A stretch of 11,331 nt of DNA from an uncultured Clostridia bacterium (GTDB lineage Bacteria; Bacillota; Clostridia; Lachnospirales; Anaerotignaceae): the NCBI GenBank assembly GCA_910587735.1, contig CAJUNT010000053.1, positions 1 through 11,331 on the forward strand, written 5' to 3'. Both the position numbers and the translations under genes were made by a program. The notes beneath the pieces are model-generated. The model saw only the letters and a program-made list of their open reading frames with translations. It was not told the DNA's origin and did no database searches. This document shows positions 1 through 6,727 of the stretch, piece by piece. How positions within the stretch are numbered: the first letter of the stretch is position 1; each line of letters starts with the position of its first letter.

Positions 1-65
1 TAATATTTTTTCATTAATGAAATGTTTTTTCTCTTAAGTTACCATATATGGGGCTGTATCCATTG

Positions 66-161
66 CAAGCAGGGGAAAGGGATATCCCTTTCCTCGCTTG
101 TTGGTGTTCCCCCAAACCCCAAATGCAAATTTTTTTGAAATTTGCAAAACGCCTTCGGCGT
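66..161. other. Candidate origin of transfer (oriT) with stacked inverted repeats
   Basis: Three hairpins lie in a row. The first spans 66-100 with a perfect 20-bp core, GGAAAGGGATATCCCTTTCC (74-93), extended by CAAGC/GCTTG outer arms with one bulged A. The second pairs GCAAATTT (125-132) with AAATTTGC (138-145). The third pairs ACGCC with GGCGT (149-161). Between the first two is the asymmetric G/C-rich stretch TTGGTGTTCCCCCAAACCCC (101-120), far richer in G+C than its surroundings. A long imperfect hairpin next to such a stretch is typical of relaxase-recognised oriT regions, and I recall similar sequence near mob genes of clostridial mobilizable elements. No relaxase or mobC gene is visible; it would have to lie left of the window. 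The assignment is inference. The hairpin could also be an unrelated replication or termination structure. Confidence 0.5.
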
Positions 162-282
162 GGCTTTTCCTTTTTTCTGAATGTCGTTTTTATTGTACTA
201 TGTATAAATTTTACTATTAAAAATAAAACCATTTTGGATAAAATTTTTAACTGAAAAATTTCTTACATTCTTAAAATTTTAC

Positions 283-488
283 AAAAAAATTTTCCTTAAT
301 TAGCAGCTTAAAATAGAAAATTTAGAAAACTTTTTTGTTCTCTTTTTTGTACTATAAAATAATATTTCTATCAAAAAAATAAAATTATTTTCAGGTAAAT
401 TTCGAAAAAAAAATCTTTCTCAGTAGCTGAAAAGAAAAATTTTTCTCATTTCTTTTTTGCCACTAAAAAAGAATATTACTAAAAAAAT
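283..488. repeat. Diverged tandem direct repeat in a gene-free AT-rich stretch
   Basis: The stretch from about 165 to 703 has no credible gene. Inside it, a block at about 283-380 resembles a block at about 404-488, offset by roughly 120 bp. Both run in the same order: a poly-A start, a TAGCAGC or GTAGCTG motif, an A-rich segment, a T-rich segment containing TTCTTTTTTG or TCTCTTTTTTG, an ACTA motif, AATATT, then CTA(T)(C)AAAAAAAT. Similarity is partial and the base composition is extreme, so part of it may be chance. The rest of the stretch holds only a weak inverted repeat, AAATTGCT (652-659) with AGCAATTT (683-690). The blocks could be remnants of a duplicated regulatory or replication region of the element. 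Confidence 0.35.
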
Positions 489-705
489 GCTATACCCTTA
501 TATTAATAATATATATACACTACACACTATATACTCCCTATGATTTATAAAATAATGTGAATGACTTATTCTAAAACATTGTAACTACAACACCTTTGAA
601 GACTATTTTTCCTTGATTAATATTTGTACTTTTGTTCCTATTTAGCACATCAAATTGCTATATTTTTCGTGTTTGCAGAACAAGCAATTTCTCCTTGTCA
701 ACTAA

Positions 706-734
706 AAAACAGAAACGTGACACGTTTCTGTTTT
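706..734 (-). terminator. Rho-independent terminator after the short FRW-ending gene
   Basis: The arms AAAACAGAAACGTG (706-719) and CACGTTTCTGTTTT (721-734) are perfectly complementary around a single base, so the real loop takes up a few of the central pairs. On the minus strand the hairpin is followed directly by a run of six T. It lies about 20 nt past the stop codon of the gene ending at 755, which fits termination of the minus-strand mobile-element transcript. Confidence 0.8.
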
Positions 735-754
735 AGGTAAACAAAGGAAAAACT

Positions 755-988
755 CTACCACCGAAAGTCGGGATGTATTCCTCTTTGATTTAGATATTTT
801 TGCCTTGCTTTTTCTTTCTCCTCCTCTGTTGGAGCAGTCTTATATTTTGTATATAAGCTCCGATTGACTATTTTGTCATATTTTTCCTTTAATTCTTTTA
901 TAATTTTTTCCTCGTCGTTGTAATATTCCAAAATATGGTATTTTACAAGAGATAAAAACAAATCTTCGCTAATTTGTACTTATTTTAT
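755..988 (-). pseudogene. Short mobile-element protein (ISEDL...FRW type), start codon and codon 3 lost
   Basis: The open part encodes 68 residues from a TTG at 961, ending ...QRGIHPDFRW. I recognise it as a small hypothetical protein common beside RepA-like ATPases in clostridial elements; some databases label such proteins 'complexin-2', a name with no functional meaning here. The in-frame codons upstream read ATA AAA TAA GTA CAA ATT AGC GAA GAT. This gives VQISED joined to the ORF, matching the recalled family N-terminus (MK-V-ISEDL-L-LVKYH). A ribosome-binding site AGAGGT (minus strand, 1001-996) sits seven bases before the ATA. The simplest reading is that ATG became ATA and codon 3 became a stop, in an ancestral 77-residue protein. 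The central region is rich in charged residues (KELKEKYDK, TEEEKEKARQKY) and probably helical. Function is unknown. A shortened product from the TTG is possible but has no good ribosome-binding site. Confidence 0.6.
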
Positions 989-1012
989 ATTTTATACCTC
1001 TATTTTTAATTT

Positions 1013-1060
1013 TGTGACGATATTTTTCATTTGCTCTCTGCTATCTAAAATATCGTCACA
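1013..1060. repeat. 14-bp perfect inverted repeat just past the RepA-like gene
   Basis: TGTGACGATATTTT (1013-1026) and AAAATATCGTCACA (1047-1060) are exact reverse complements separated by 20 nt. It begins 4 nt beyond the stop of the RepA-like gene and ends about 24 nt before the reconstructed start of the next gene. No T run follows on the minus strand, so it is a poor terminator for the gene it follows. On the plus strand it is followed by a T-rich stretch (CTTTTCATTTTTTC). It may be a minus-strand intercistronic mRNA structure, or a protein-binding or replication site for the RepA-like protein. The choice between these is open. Confidence 0.6.
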
Positions 1061-1064
1061 CTTT

Positions 1065-2168
1065 TCATTTTTTCATCAATGTCAATTTAATTTGTCTGCC
1101 TGTCCTAGTTCGGCTTGTTTGATAGTAAATGCTAAATTCTTCCAACAATCTTTCTGCATTGACATTTAAACGTCTAGTTAAAGCATTAGGTGATATTTCT
1201 TTTGGCAGCAAGTCAGCTAATTCTGAAGCTGTTCCAATCCAATCAGATTTATTTTTTGTTACTATTTCACCAACCATTTTTACGATTGGGTCAAGTGGTT
1301 CTTTGCACAATTCTGTTTCCATTTTGATGAATTTCCACAGGCATTTTTCTCTATCAAACTCCAAATAAATTTTTTGGTTTTGTTGGTCACGTCCAACAAT
1401 ATTAAGTATTCCTTTGTTATCAATTCTTTTTGTTTTTTGAAGTATAAAGGCTCCATCGGCAGCTCCCAAAAGTCCATTCGTGCCAGAAATCATATCAAAA
1501 CAATCCTCTGATTGCAGTTTTCTGGTATGATGTACAATCAACAGTACCTTTCGCTAAATTGTTTTAACTTCATAACAATATCATAGTCGTTAGAGTAGTT
1601 ATATCTGTCGCCATTGATTTCTCTTACTTTTTGCAAAGTATCAATCATAATCAACTTCGTGTCTGGATGCTCTTTTATAAAGTTAATAAGCTGTTCTTCT
1701 AATCCCTCATTTAATGCCTTTGACTTTGTAGCAAAGTGAAAATTAGGTGTACTTTCCATACCAAACATTCTTGACAGTCTTTTCTGTATTCTGCTGAAAT
1801 CGTCCTCTAATGCTAAATACAAGACACTCCCTTGATTCACTTGATAACCCCATAAAAGTAAGCCCATGCTGACATGATAGCCTAGTTGTGCCATCAAAAA
1901 CGATTTCCCAATTTTAGGAGCACCCACAAAAAGGTATGTACTATTAATGAATTTATCAACAACTGCTGCTTTTGGTGGGTAAACTGTGTCATACAATTCT
2001 TCCATCGTAATCGTTTCCAACACCCCCTGTTCAAAATTTTTAAAATTTTCTGTGGCTTGTAAATTGCTTTTTTTCTGATTTTCTGTTATACTATTTGTTA
2101 ATAGATTTAGGTTGTTCCTTTTCTGTTGCCTCAGATATAATAGGAACAATCTTTTCTTTTTTACTCAT
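1065..2168 (-). pseudogene. repA: RepA-like AAA (RecA-fold) ATPase of a mobile element, broken by two frameshifts
   Basis: The true start is probably the ATG at 2168. It follows AAGGAG and overlaps the upstream stop as ATGA, suggesting translational coupling. That frame gives MSKKEKIVPIISEATEKEQP and hits TAG after 25 codons. The protein continues in another frame from about 2110: FEQGVLETITMEELYDTVYP, Walker A GAPKIGKS, then LYLALEDD, and the Walker B strand KLIMIDTLQ. It then ends at FSERYC-stop near 1545. The rest resumes in a third frame: LIVHHTRK, DMISGTNGLLGAADGAF, and a C-terminal segment with PNALTRRLNVNAERLLEE ending at 1065. Together these match the hexameric RepA/DnaB-type ATPases that accompany integrases in clostridial elements and probably served element replication. 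Judged against the recalled family, the second break also removed about two residues. The gene is very probably inactive. The two frameshifts could in principle be sequencing errors, but neighbouring genes are damaged too. Confidence 0.8.
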
Positions 2169-2431
2169 TGGTTTTTCTCCTTCATTCCTTGTAAAATTTG
2201 ATTGATAAATTGAATTGTTGACGTTGTTACATCATCAATTTCTTGTGTAGTTGATAATCTTTTTAACTCTGTAAAAATTTGCTCCATTTGATTTTTCAGA
2301 GCTTTATATATTCTTGTATTGCCTACTACTACAACATCTTTACATAGTAATCTTTTAATAATATAGTCTTGTTTTGTTAATCCAGATAGCGAAACTAGGT
2401 TATCTAACAATATTACTTCTTCTTTTGACAT
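2165..2431 (-). CDS. Small mobilization-type accessory protein, N-terminus probably damaged
   Basis: The 88-residue ORF contains LVSLSGLTKQDYIIKRLL followed by DVVVVGNTRIYKALKNQM and a helical C-terminus. This resembles small ribbon-helix-helix-like proteins encoded just before RepA-type ATPases in mobilizable elements (family recalled, not searched). The ATG at 2431 has no ribosome-binding site. In-frame codons upstream read NKTVSFR, which looks like the missing first beta strand of an RHH fold. They are preceded by a TGA and, out of frame, by an ATG at 2459 (ATG GTG AAA TAA). Adding two A to the AAA run there would restore MVKNKTVSFRMSKEE, so a small deletion in a homopolymer is likely. The stop overlaps the repA start (ATGA). 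A MobC-like or DNA-binding role is plausible but not demonstrated. Confidence 0.55.
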   Translation of the reverse strand: MSKEEVILLDNLVSLSGLTKQDYIIKRLLCKDVVVVGNTRIYKALKNQMEQIFTELKRLSTTQEIDDVTTSTIQFINQILQGMKEKNQ

Positions 2432-2480
2432 TCTAAATGAAACCGTTTTATTTCACCATCTACCTTGTTTATCCAAATTT

Positions 2481-3229
2481 CTATTCAAAACGTTCTCCTC
2501 CTTCCAAATTTAATTTTTCTGCCATTTCTGTTTGCTTGTTTGGGAACAGATGAGCATAACGATATGTGATATCAATACTTTCATGTCCAAAATCAAAATC
2601 TGTTGGTGTCAATGCGAGCAACTCACCTACTCGAATATCGTACCAATAGAGCAATTCAAAAGCATAAAATGAAAGTGGTTTATCCATAATTGCGTCAGAA
2701 AATTTAATATATTCTTCTTTTGTCCAAAACAACATTTCTTTGTGTTCCTTGCTGCCAATCGTTCCTGCTCTTTGTGCTGGATTATATGGCAAATGGTAAA
2801 AGCGTACAGCATGATTGAATATCGCACTCAACTGACTATGTATCGTTTTCAAATAAGTTGCAGAATACTTTTCTCCATTTACATTTTTTCTACCATCAGT
2901 TTGTTTTGCCAAGCAATAATGTCTTTTGCTTCAATTTCTGCAATTTTTCTATCACCAAAATAAGGTAATATTTTTGTACGAATAATATGACTTTTGGATT
3001 CCCAAGTGTTTTCTTTTAATCTTTTTTTCTTATCCTGCTCATAAATCTCGAAAAAACTTGCAAAAGTCATGTCTAGCTTGGTTTGCTGTTTTAGCATAAT
3101 TTCTTTTTCCCACGCTTGAGCCTCTTTTTTTGTTGCAAATCCTCGTTTTTGTGTCTGCTTTTTCTCCCCTTTCCAATTCGTATAACGATAAATTACTCTC
3201 CATTTGCTGCCATCTTTATATACAGCCAC
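2481..3229 (-). pseudogene. int: Tyrosine recombinase (integrase), frameshifted and missing its catalytic core
   Basis: The gene starts at a GTG at 3229 behind GAGAGGAG (minus strand, 3245-3238) with good spacing. The N-terminal arm-binding domain reads MAVYKDGSKWRVIYRYTNWK. The SAM-like core-binding domain follows, and the frame breaks at KLMVEKM-stop near 2881. The protein resumes in another frame with QTDGRKNVNGEKYSATYLKT. It reaches the first catalytic arginine (IRVGELLALTPTDFDF) and then jumps directly to GHESIDITYRYAHLFP, the segment with the last His and the catalytic Tyr. Compared with intact relatives of about 380-400 residues recalled from this family, roughly 100 residues are missing, including the middle HxxR motif. 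It cannot be an active recombinase. The C-terminus ends ...EMAEKLNLEGGERFE. A weak minus-strand promoter TTGAAA-N17-TTTAAA may lie at 3318-3290. Confidence 0.85.
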
Positions 3230-3306
3230 TTTTTCAACTCCTCTCTTAATTTATTTCTTGTAAATACTTGGAAAACAAAATATTAACTTTTTAAATTTAG
3301 TTTTCA

Positions 3307-3335
3307 TTGCTATTTCAATTTTTTTATGTTATACT
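3307..3335 (+). promoter_or_regulatory. Predicted sigma-A promoter pointing into a hairpin
   Basis: TTGCTA (3307-3312), a 17-bp spacer and TATACT (3330-3335) with an extended TG two bases before the -10 form a good vegetative promoter on the plus strand. Transcription would start near 3342, immediately before the hairpin at 3353-3398, and no plus-strand gene follows. In so AT-rich a region chance matches are common, so this is a prediction only. Confidence 0.4.
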
Positions 3336-3352
3336 TAAAATAAGAAAATAAA

Positions 3353-3398
3353 AAAACCTTACTGACTTCCAATTCTTTTTGAAAATCAGTAAGGTTTT
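3353..3398 (-). terminator. Strong terminator between the sugar locus and the integrase
   Basis: AAAACCTTACTGA (3353-3365) pairs perfectly with TCAGTAAGGTTTT (3386-3398) around a 20-nt loop. On the minus strand the stem runs into a tract of T (TTTTTTTATTTTC), so it should stop leftward transcripts. I see no good terminator between the alpha-galactosidase stop (3700) and here. This hairpin may therefore end that operon and shield the integrase from read-through. On the plus strand only four T follow the C/G part of the stem, so termination there would be weaker. Confidence 0.75.
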
Positions 3399-3440
3399 AT
3401 GAATTTGAAATAAATTATTATGTGGGTAATTTCAGAAAAT

Positions 3441-3535
3441 GTTGCCATTTCGTTGCCAATCACTAAACAAATTTGCTTGCAAACCGCATAAATACTGGGT
3501 TTGTTCTCATTGACTTATCATTCCCACTCAACAGA
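3441..3535. other. Possible attachment-site region (guaA 3'-end-like core plus GTTGCCA repeats)
   Basis: On the minus strand 3535-3518 reads TCT GTT GAG TGG GAA TGA, encoding SVEWE-stop. That is very close to the conserved end of GMP synthase (...TIEWE-stop), a known integration target for genomic islands. Nearby, GTTGCCA occurs twice at 3441 and 3452, exactly 11 bp apart, as expected for integrase arm-type sites on one DNA face. The sequence lies about 290 bp from the integrase start. Codons further upstream do not continue into guaA and soon reach a stop, so no gene is present. Resemblance is from memory, and the core is short. Confidence 0.4.
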
Positions 3536-3699
3536 CCTTTTTAGATTTATAGTGTTTCATATGGTATTTATTATTCATATTATACCAAAATTCCTTTTAT
3601 TCGTCCATGTATTTCTATTTAAAAATTTTTTTAATATCAAAGTAATATCAATAGGTATTTTTATTATCCAAATTTTTGAGACTAAACCTCATACTCTTT

Positions 3700-5820
3700 T
3701 TACTTTTTTTCATTGAATTCTAACACAATTACTGGAAAATCCCCCTTTAGCGTGCTGATAGAAATACCAACATATATTAATTCTTCTCCAGTAAAGCTAC
3801 GCCCAGTATTTTTTTCCACATAAACTTTTTGATAATCTACATATGGAATTTTCAAAATATAAGATAGTGCTGAAACAGCATATTCTCTTATAAAATAATA
3901 AATAATAGCATATGTTTTTTCCTGATTAATTATCATCCATGCACAATTATTATCAGTAAAAGGAGAACAAAGGCGATAAAATTCACCATAAAAAAGCAGT
4001 TCTCTTTTCTGTTTATACTCTGATAAATGTGTTATAATTTGTTCTTTTTCCTCTGATGAAAGTTCTAATATATTTAACTCATAACCCATATTGGCAGAAG
4101 ATGCAACTGCTGCACGAGTTGCAAAAGGAATATTTCGTCCTGTCTGATGATTTGGAGCAGCAGAAACATGAGCAGTAATGGCAGAAGGAGGAAACACATA
4201 AGAAGCACCATATTGTATTATTTGGCGGTCTAGTGCATCTGTATTATCACTACACCAAGTTTGAGGCATATAAAAACTCATACCTGCATCAAATCGCCCA
4301 CCTCCACTAGAGCAATTTTCAAAAAGTATATCTGGAAATTGCATTGTCAACTCCTGCAATATACGATATAATCCGAGCATATATCTATGAAAAAATTCTT
4401 CTTTACTATCCTCAGACAAATATAATGAATTTGGGTCAGTCATATGTCTATTCATATCCCATTTTATATAAGAAACAGGATATTTTTTTATAAAATCGCT
4501 TAATGTTTCTATAATATAGTTTTGAACCTTCTGTTGTGTTAAATCTAATACTAACTGATTTCTTCCTAAAAGCGGTGTATAATCGTTTATTTGCATATGC
4601 CAATCTGTATGCGTTTCCATCAATACACTATCAGGTGAAATCATTTCTGGCTCAAACCAAATACCAAACTGTATACCATTTTCCTCAGCACACTTTAATA
4701 ATGGTGTTAATCCATTTGGAAATTTTTCAGCATTTACTGTCCAATCTCCTAAAGAACTTTTACTATTATTACGATGTCCAAACCAACCATCATCTAAAAC
4801 AACCAACTCAAATCCTAATTTTGCTGCTTGTTGAATAACATTTAACATTCTTTGTTCAGAAACATCAAAATAACACATTTCCCAACTATTGAGCAGTATA
4901 GGACGTTTCTTTTTTGCCCATTGAGGAGAAAACAGACGTTCTATATATAATTTATGGAATTCTTGTGACATACCATTTAATCCTTCATTGCTGTATATTA
5001 AAATTGCCTGTGGTGTTTGAAATGTCTCATTGGGAAGTAATTTCCAACAAAAATCTTCTGTATGTATCCCCATAGCAATACGTAAATGATTATATTGATT
5101 TCGTTCTACGGATACACAATGATTCCCACTATATATTAGTTGAAAAGCATGTACTTCTCCGCTATGTTCTGTGGTTTCTGGTGTGCAGATAGCAGCAAAA
5201 GGAGGATATTGTGGACTGCTTGCCCCACGTGTACTACCTACAGAAAATATACCATGCTTGATATCTTGTCTATTTAGCTGAAATTCCTTTTGATGTGTAC
5301 CATAAAAAGTAATTAACTGCTGTTTTTGATATGTTGTATCTACTAATGCACTCATTGCTCTTTCAACCCATACAGGCTGACTTCCTTGATTACAAATTTG
5401 TGCAGAACGAATGATAACAGCACTATCTTCTACTATAGAATAATAAAGTATTAACTTTACATTACTGATAGTATCTAAAAAGTGAATTGCTAGTGTTTTA
5501 GCTGTTTTTTGTTCCGTTTCACGAATATGAGGCAAGCCTTCTGGAATATGTAATGTATCAGTGATTTCATAATATTGATATTTCATTCGTCCAATGGTAC
5601 AGCCATTTTGTTGTCGTACAGATACAGAAGGCTCTCTGTAATCTCCTTGATGTGGAAAAGAAAATTCCTGTGACTCTATTTCTAATGAAAACAAAGGATT
5701 TTGCTGATTGTATGGTGCAGCAAATGTTCTTTTTACTGGTTGAACACAGTTAGCACCATAATAATTGTGTAAATTTTTTCCCCAATAACGATGTAGTAGC
5801 ACATTCTCTTTCAACTCCAT
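3700..5820 (-). CDS. Alpha-galactosidase, GH36, cytoplasmic
   Basis: It hydrolyses terminal alpha-1,6-galactose from melibiose and raffinose-family sugars. The 706-residue ORF has the GH36 layout: a beta-sandwich N-domain (about 1-300), a TIM barrel (about 305-610) and a C-terminal beta domain. The barrel shows VLDDGWFGHRNN (D343/D344), GDWTVN, FGIWFEPEMISPDS, the nucleophile motif YIKWDMNR (D455), ENCSSGGGRFD, and the acid/base motif WCSDNTDALDR (D525). The 70-residue spacing between the two catalytic Asp fits characterised bacterial enzymes. There is no signal peptide. The ATG at 5820 lacks a ribosome-binding site and starts inside the conserved N-domain. Twelve more in-frame codons upstream encode IFHISNSKISYI, which matches the family N-terminus, so true initiation is probably at an ATC at 5856. 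It lies 61 nt after the AraC-type regulator on the same strand, presumably in one operon. Confidence 0.93.
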   Translation of the reverse strand: MELKENVLLHRYWGKNLHNYYGANCVQPVKRTFAAPYNQQNPLFSLEIESQEFSFPHQGDYREPSVSVRQQNGCTIGRMKYQYYEITDTLHIPEGLPHIRETEQKTAKTLAIHFLDTISNVKLILYYSIVEDSAVIIRSAQICNQGSQPVWVERAMSALVDTTYQKQQLITFYGTHQKEFQLNRQDIKHGIFSVGSTRGASSPQYPPFAAICTPETTEHSGEVHAFQLIYSGNHCVSVERNQYNHLRIAMGIHTEDFCWKLLPNETFQTPQAILIYSNEGLNGMSQEFHKLYIERLFSPQWAKKKRPILLNSWEMCYFDVSEQRMLNVIQQAAKLGFELVVLDDGWFGHRNNSKSSLGDWTVNAEKFPNGLTPLLKCAEENGIQFGIWFEPEMISPDSVLMETHTDWHMQINDYTPLLGRNQLVLDLTQQKVQNYIIETLSDFIKKYPVSYIKWDMNRHMTDPNSLYLSEDSKEEFFHRYMLGLYRILQELTMQFPDILFENCSSGGGRFDAGMSFYMPQTWCSDNTDALDRQIIQYGASYVFPPSAITAHVSAAPNHQTGRNIPFATRAAVASSANMGYELNILELSSEEKEQIITHLSEYKQKRELLFYGEFYRLCSPFTDNNCAWMIINQEKTYAIIYYFIREYAVSALSYILKIPYVDYQKVYVEKNTGRSFTGEELIYVGISISTLKGDFPVIVLEFNEKK

Positions 5821-5853
5821 AATATAACTAATTTTGCTATTTGAAATATGAAA

Positions 5854-5867
5854 GATTTTTTTTCCTT
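5854..5867 (-). promoter_or_regulatory. Ribosome-binding site and unusual ATC start for the alpha-galactosidase
   Basis: On the minus strand AAGGA (5867-5863) is followed by a run of A and then ATC TTT CAT ATT at 5856 onward, with about six bases from AAGGA to the ATC. This frame runs without a stop into the annotated ATG at 5820, and its residues fit the conserved GH36 N-terminus. No ATG, GTG or TTG lies in frame between the preceding TAA and 5820. Either ATC is used as a rare start, or an ancestral ATG mutated and expression is now weak or N-terminally shortened. Confidence 0.55.
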
Positions 5868-5881
5868 ATCATATAAAATAT

Positions 5882-6727
5882 TTATTTTTTGCATGATTTT
5901 TCCTCCTTTTGTATACGATAATAATACGGTGAAATGCCTACCATACGTCTAAAAAATTTTGAAAAAGCTAAAGGGTCTGTAAAACCGACAGAATTTGCTA
6001 CAATATAAATAGGATACTCTGTATACAATAATAATTCACAAGCCTTTTTTGCTCTTAAATTAGATAAATATTGTTTCGGTGTTACATGATACTGCTTTTG
6101 AAAAATATTCGATAAATAATTTGCATGAACACCCACAGAAGCAGCTACATCTGCAATTTGAATATTATTGTGATAATACATTTCCATATATTGCTGTGCC
6201 TGATATGGTATAGAAAAATCTAAATCTTCTGGGTCATTTGCTCCTAGTTCTTCTAAAAGTCTCCCAATCATATGATACATCATACCATTTACTTTTAAAT
6301 GAGTAGAAAGCTGTTTTCCAGAAATATTTAGTATAAATTCAATTTGTTTTTCATAAAACATAGTGCTTTGACAATCCATGACATATCTTCTTTTATCACA
6401 TTGCATTAACGAATTTAAAAACTGATTTGACTGTATACCTAAAAAGCCAACCCAACAATATTTCCAAGGATTTTTGTCATCTGCCCAATAAGTAGAAATT
6501 TCATTTGCAGGTACAACAAAAAGCTGATTTTGATGAATATGATAAATTGTATCACGTATTTTTAAATTTCCCTCCCCTTTTACAACAAAATGAATAAAAT
6601 GATATTCTCGTCTTTTTGGACCATAAAGCTGACCACTTTTACATTGTTCTATACCACAGTTATAAAAAACAAAGTCAGAAATGCTTTTTTTGCTTTTATC
6701 CGTTATCTTGTCCGTATATTCTCTCAT
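5882..6727 (-). CDS. AraC-family transcriptional activator (MsmR/RafR-like)
   Basis: It is probably the sugar-responsive activator of both flanking operons. With the ATG at 6727 it has 281 residues. An N-terminal cupin-type sensing domain carries YGPKRREYHFIHFVVKGEGN. The C-terminal part has two helix-turn-helix motifs: IQIADVAASVGVHANYLSNIF and then IYIVANSVGFTDPLAFSKFF, ending in the AraC signature FRRMVGISPYYYR. Two other in-frame starts exist, an ATG at 6748 and a TTG at 6769, adding 7 and 14 residues outside the conserved domain. None has a ribosome-binding site. Both ATGs sit seven bases after a TATAAT box, pointing to leaderless translation. It is the first gene of a minus-strand operon with the alpha-galactosidase and is divergent from the sucrose operon. 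Its inducer is inferred to be an alpha-galactoside from that context. Confidence 0.88.
   Translation of the reverse strand: MREYTDKITDKSKKSISDFVFYNCGIEQCKSGQLYGPKRREYHFIHFVVKGEGNLKIRDTIYHIHQNQLFVVPANEISTYWADDKNPWKYCWVGFLGIQSNQFLNSLMQCDKRRYVMDCQSTMFYEKQIEFILNISGKQLSTHLKVNGMMYHMIGRLLEELGANDPEDLDFSIPYQAQQYMEMYYHNNIQIADVAASVGVHANYLSNIFQKQYHVTPKQYLSNLRAKKACELLLYTEYPIYIVANSVGFTDPLAFSKFFRRMVGISPYYYRIQKEEKSCKK

Noticed and set aside
14..254. Overlapping ORFs of about 70 residues on both strands
   Set aside because: They lie across the inverted repeats of the candidate oriT, have low-complexity sequence with no recognisable domain, and overlap each other on opposite strands.
3562..3587. Inverted repeat TGGTAT/ATACCA as a terminator for the alpha-galactosidase operon
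   Set aside because: The stem is only 6 bp with a 14-nt loop and has no T run on the minus strand; the hairpin at 3353-3398 is a much better candidate.
3501..3716. Plus-strand ORF of 71 residues in the region between the attachment site and the alpha-galactosidase
   Set aside because: It is Phe/Ile-rich translation of AT-rich DNA, overlaps the end of the alpha-galactosidase, and has no ribosome-binding site or domain.
4536..4838. ORF of 100 residues opposite the alpha-galactosidase (and similar ones at 1129, 2742, 6590, 7114, 7415, 10257, 10488)
   Set aside because: They are antisense or out-of-frame shadows of well-supported genes, with no start signals and unlike natural proteins in composition.
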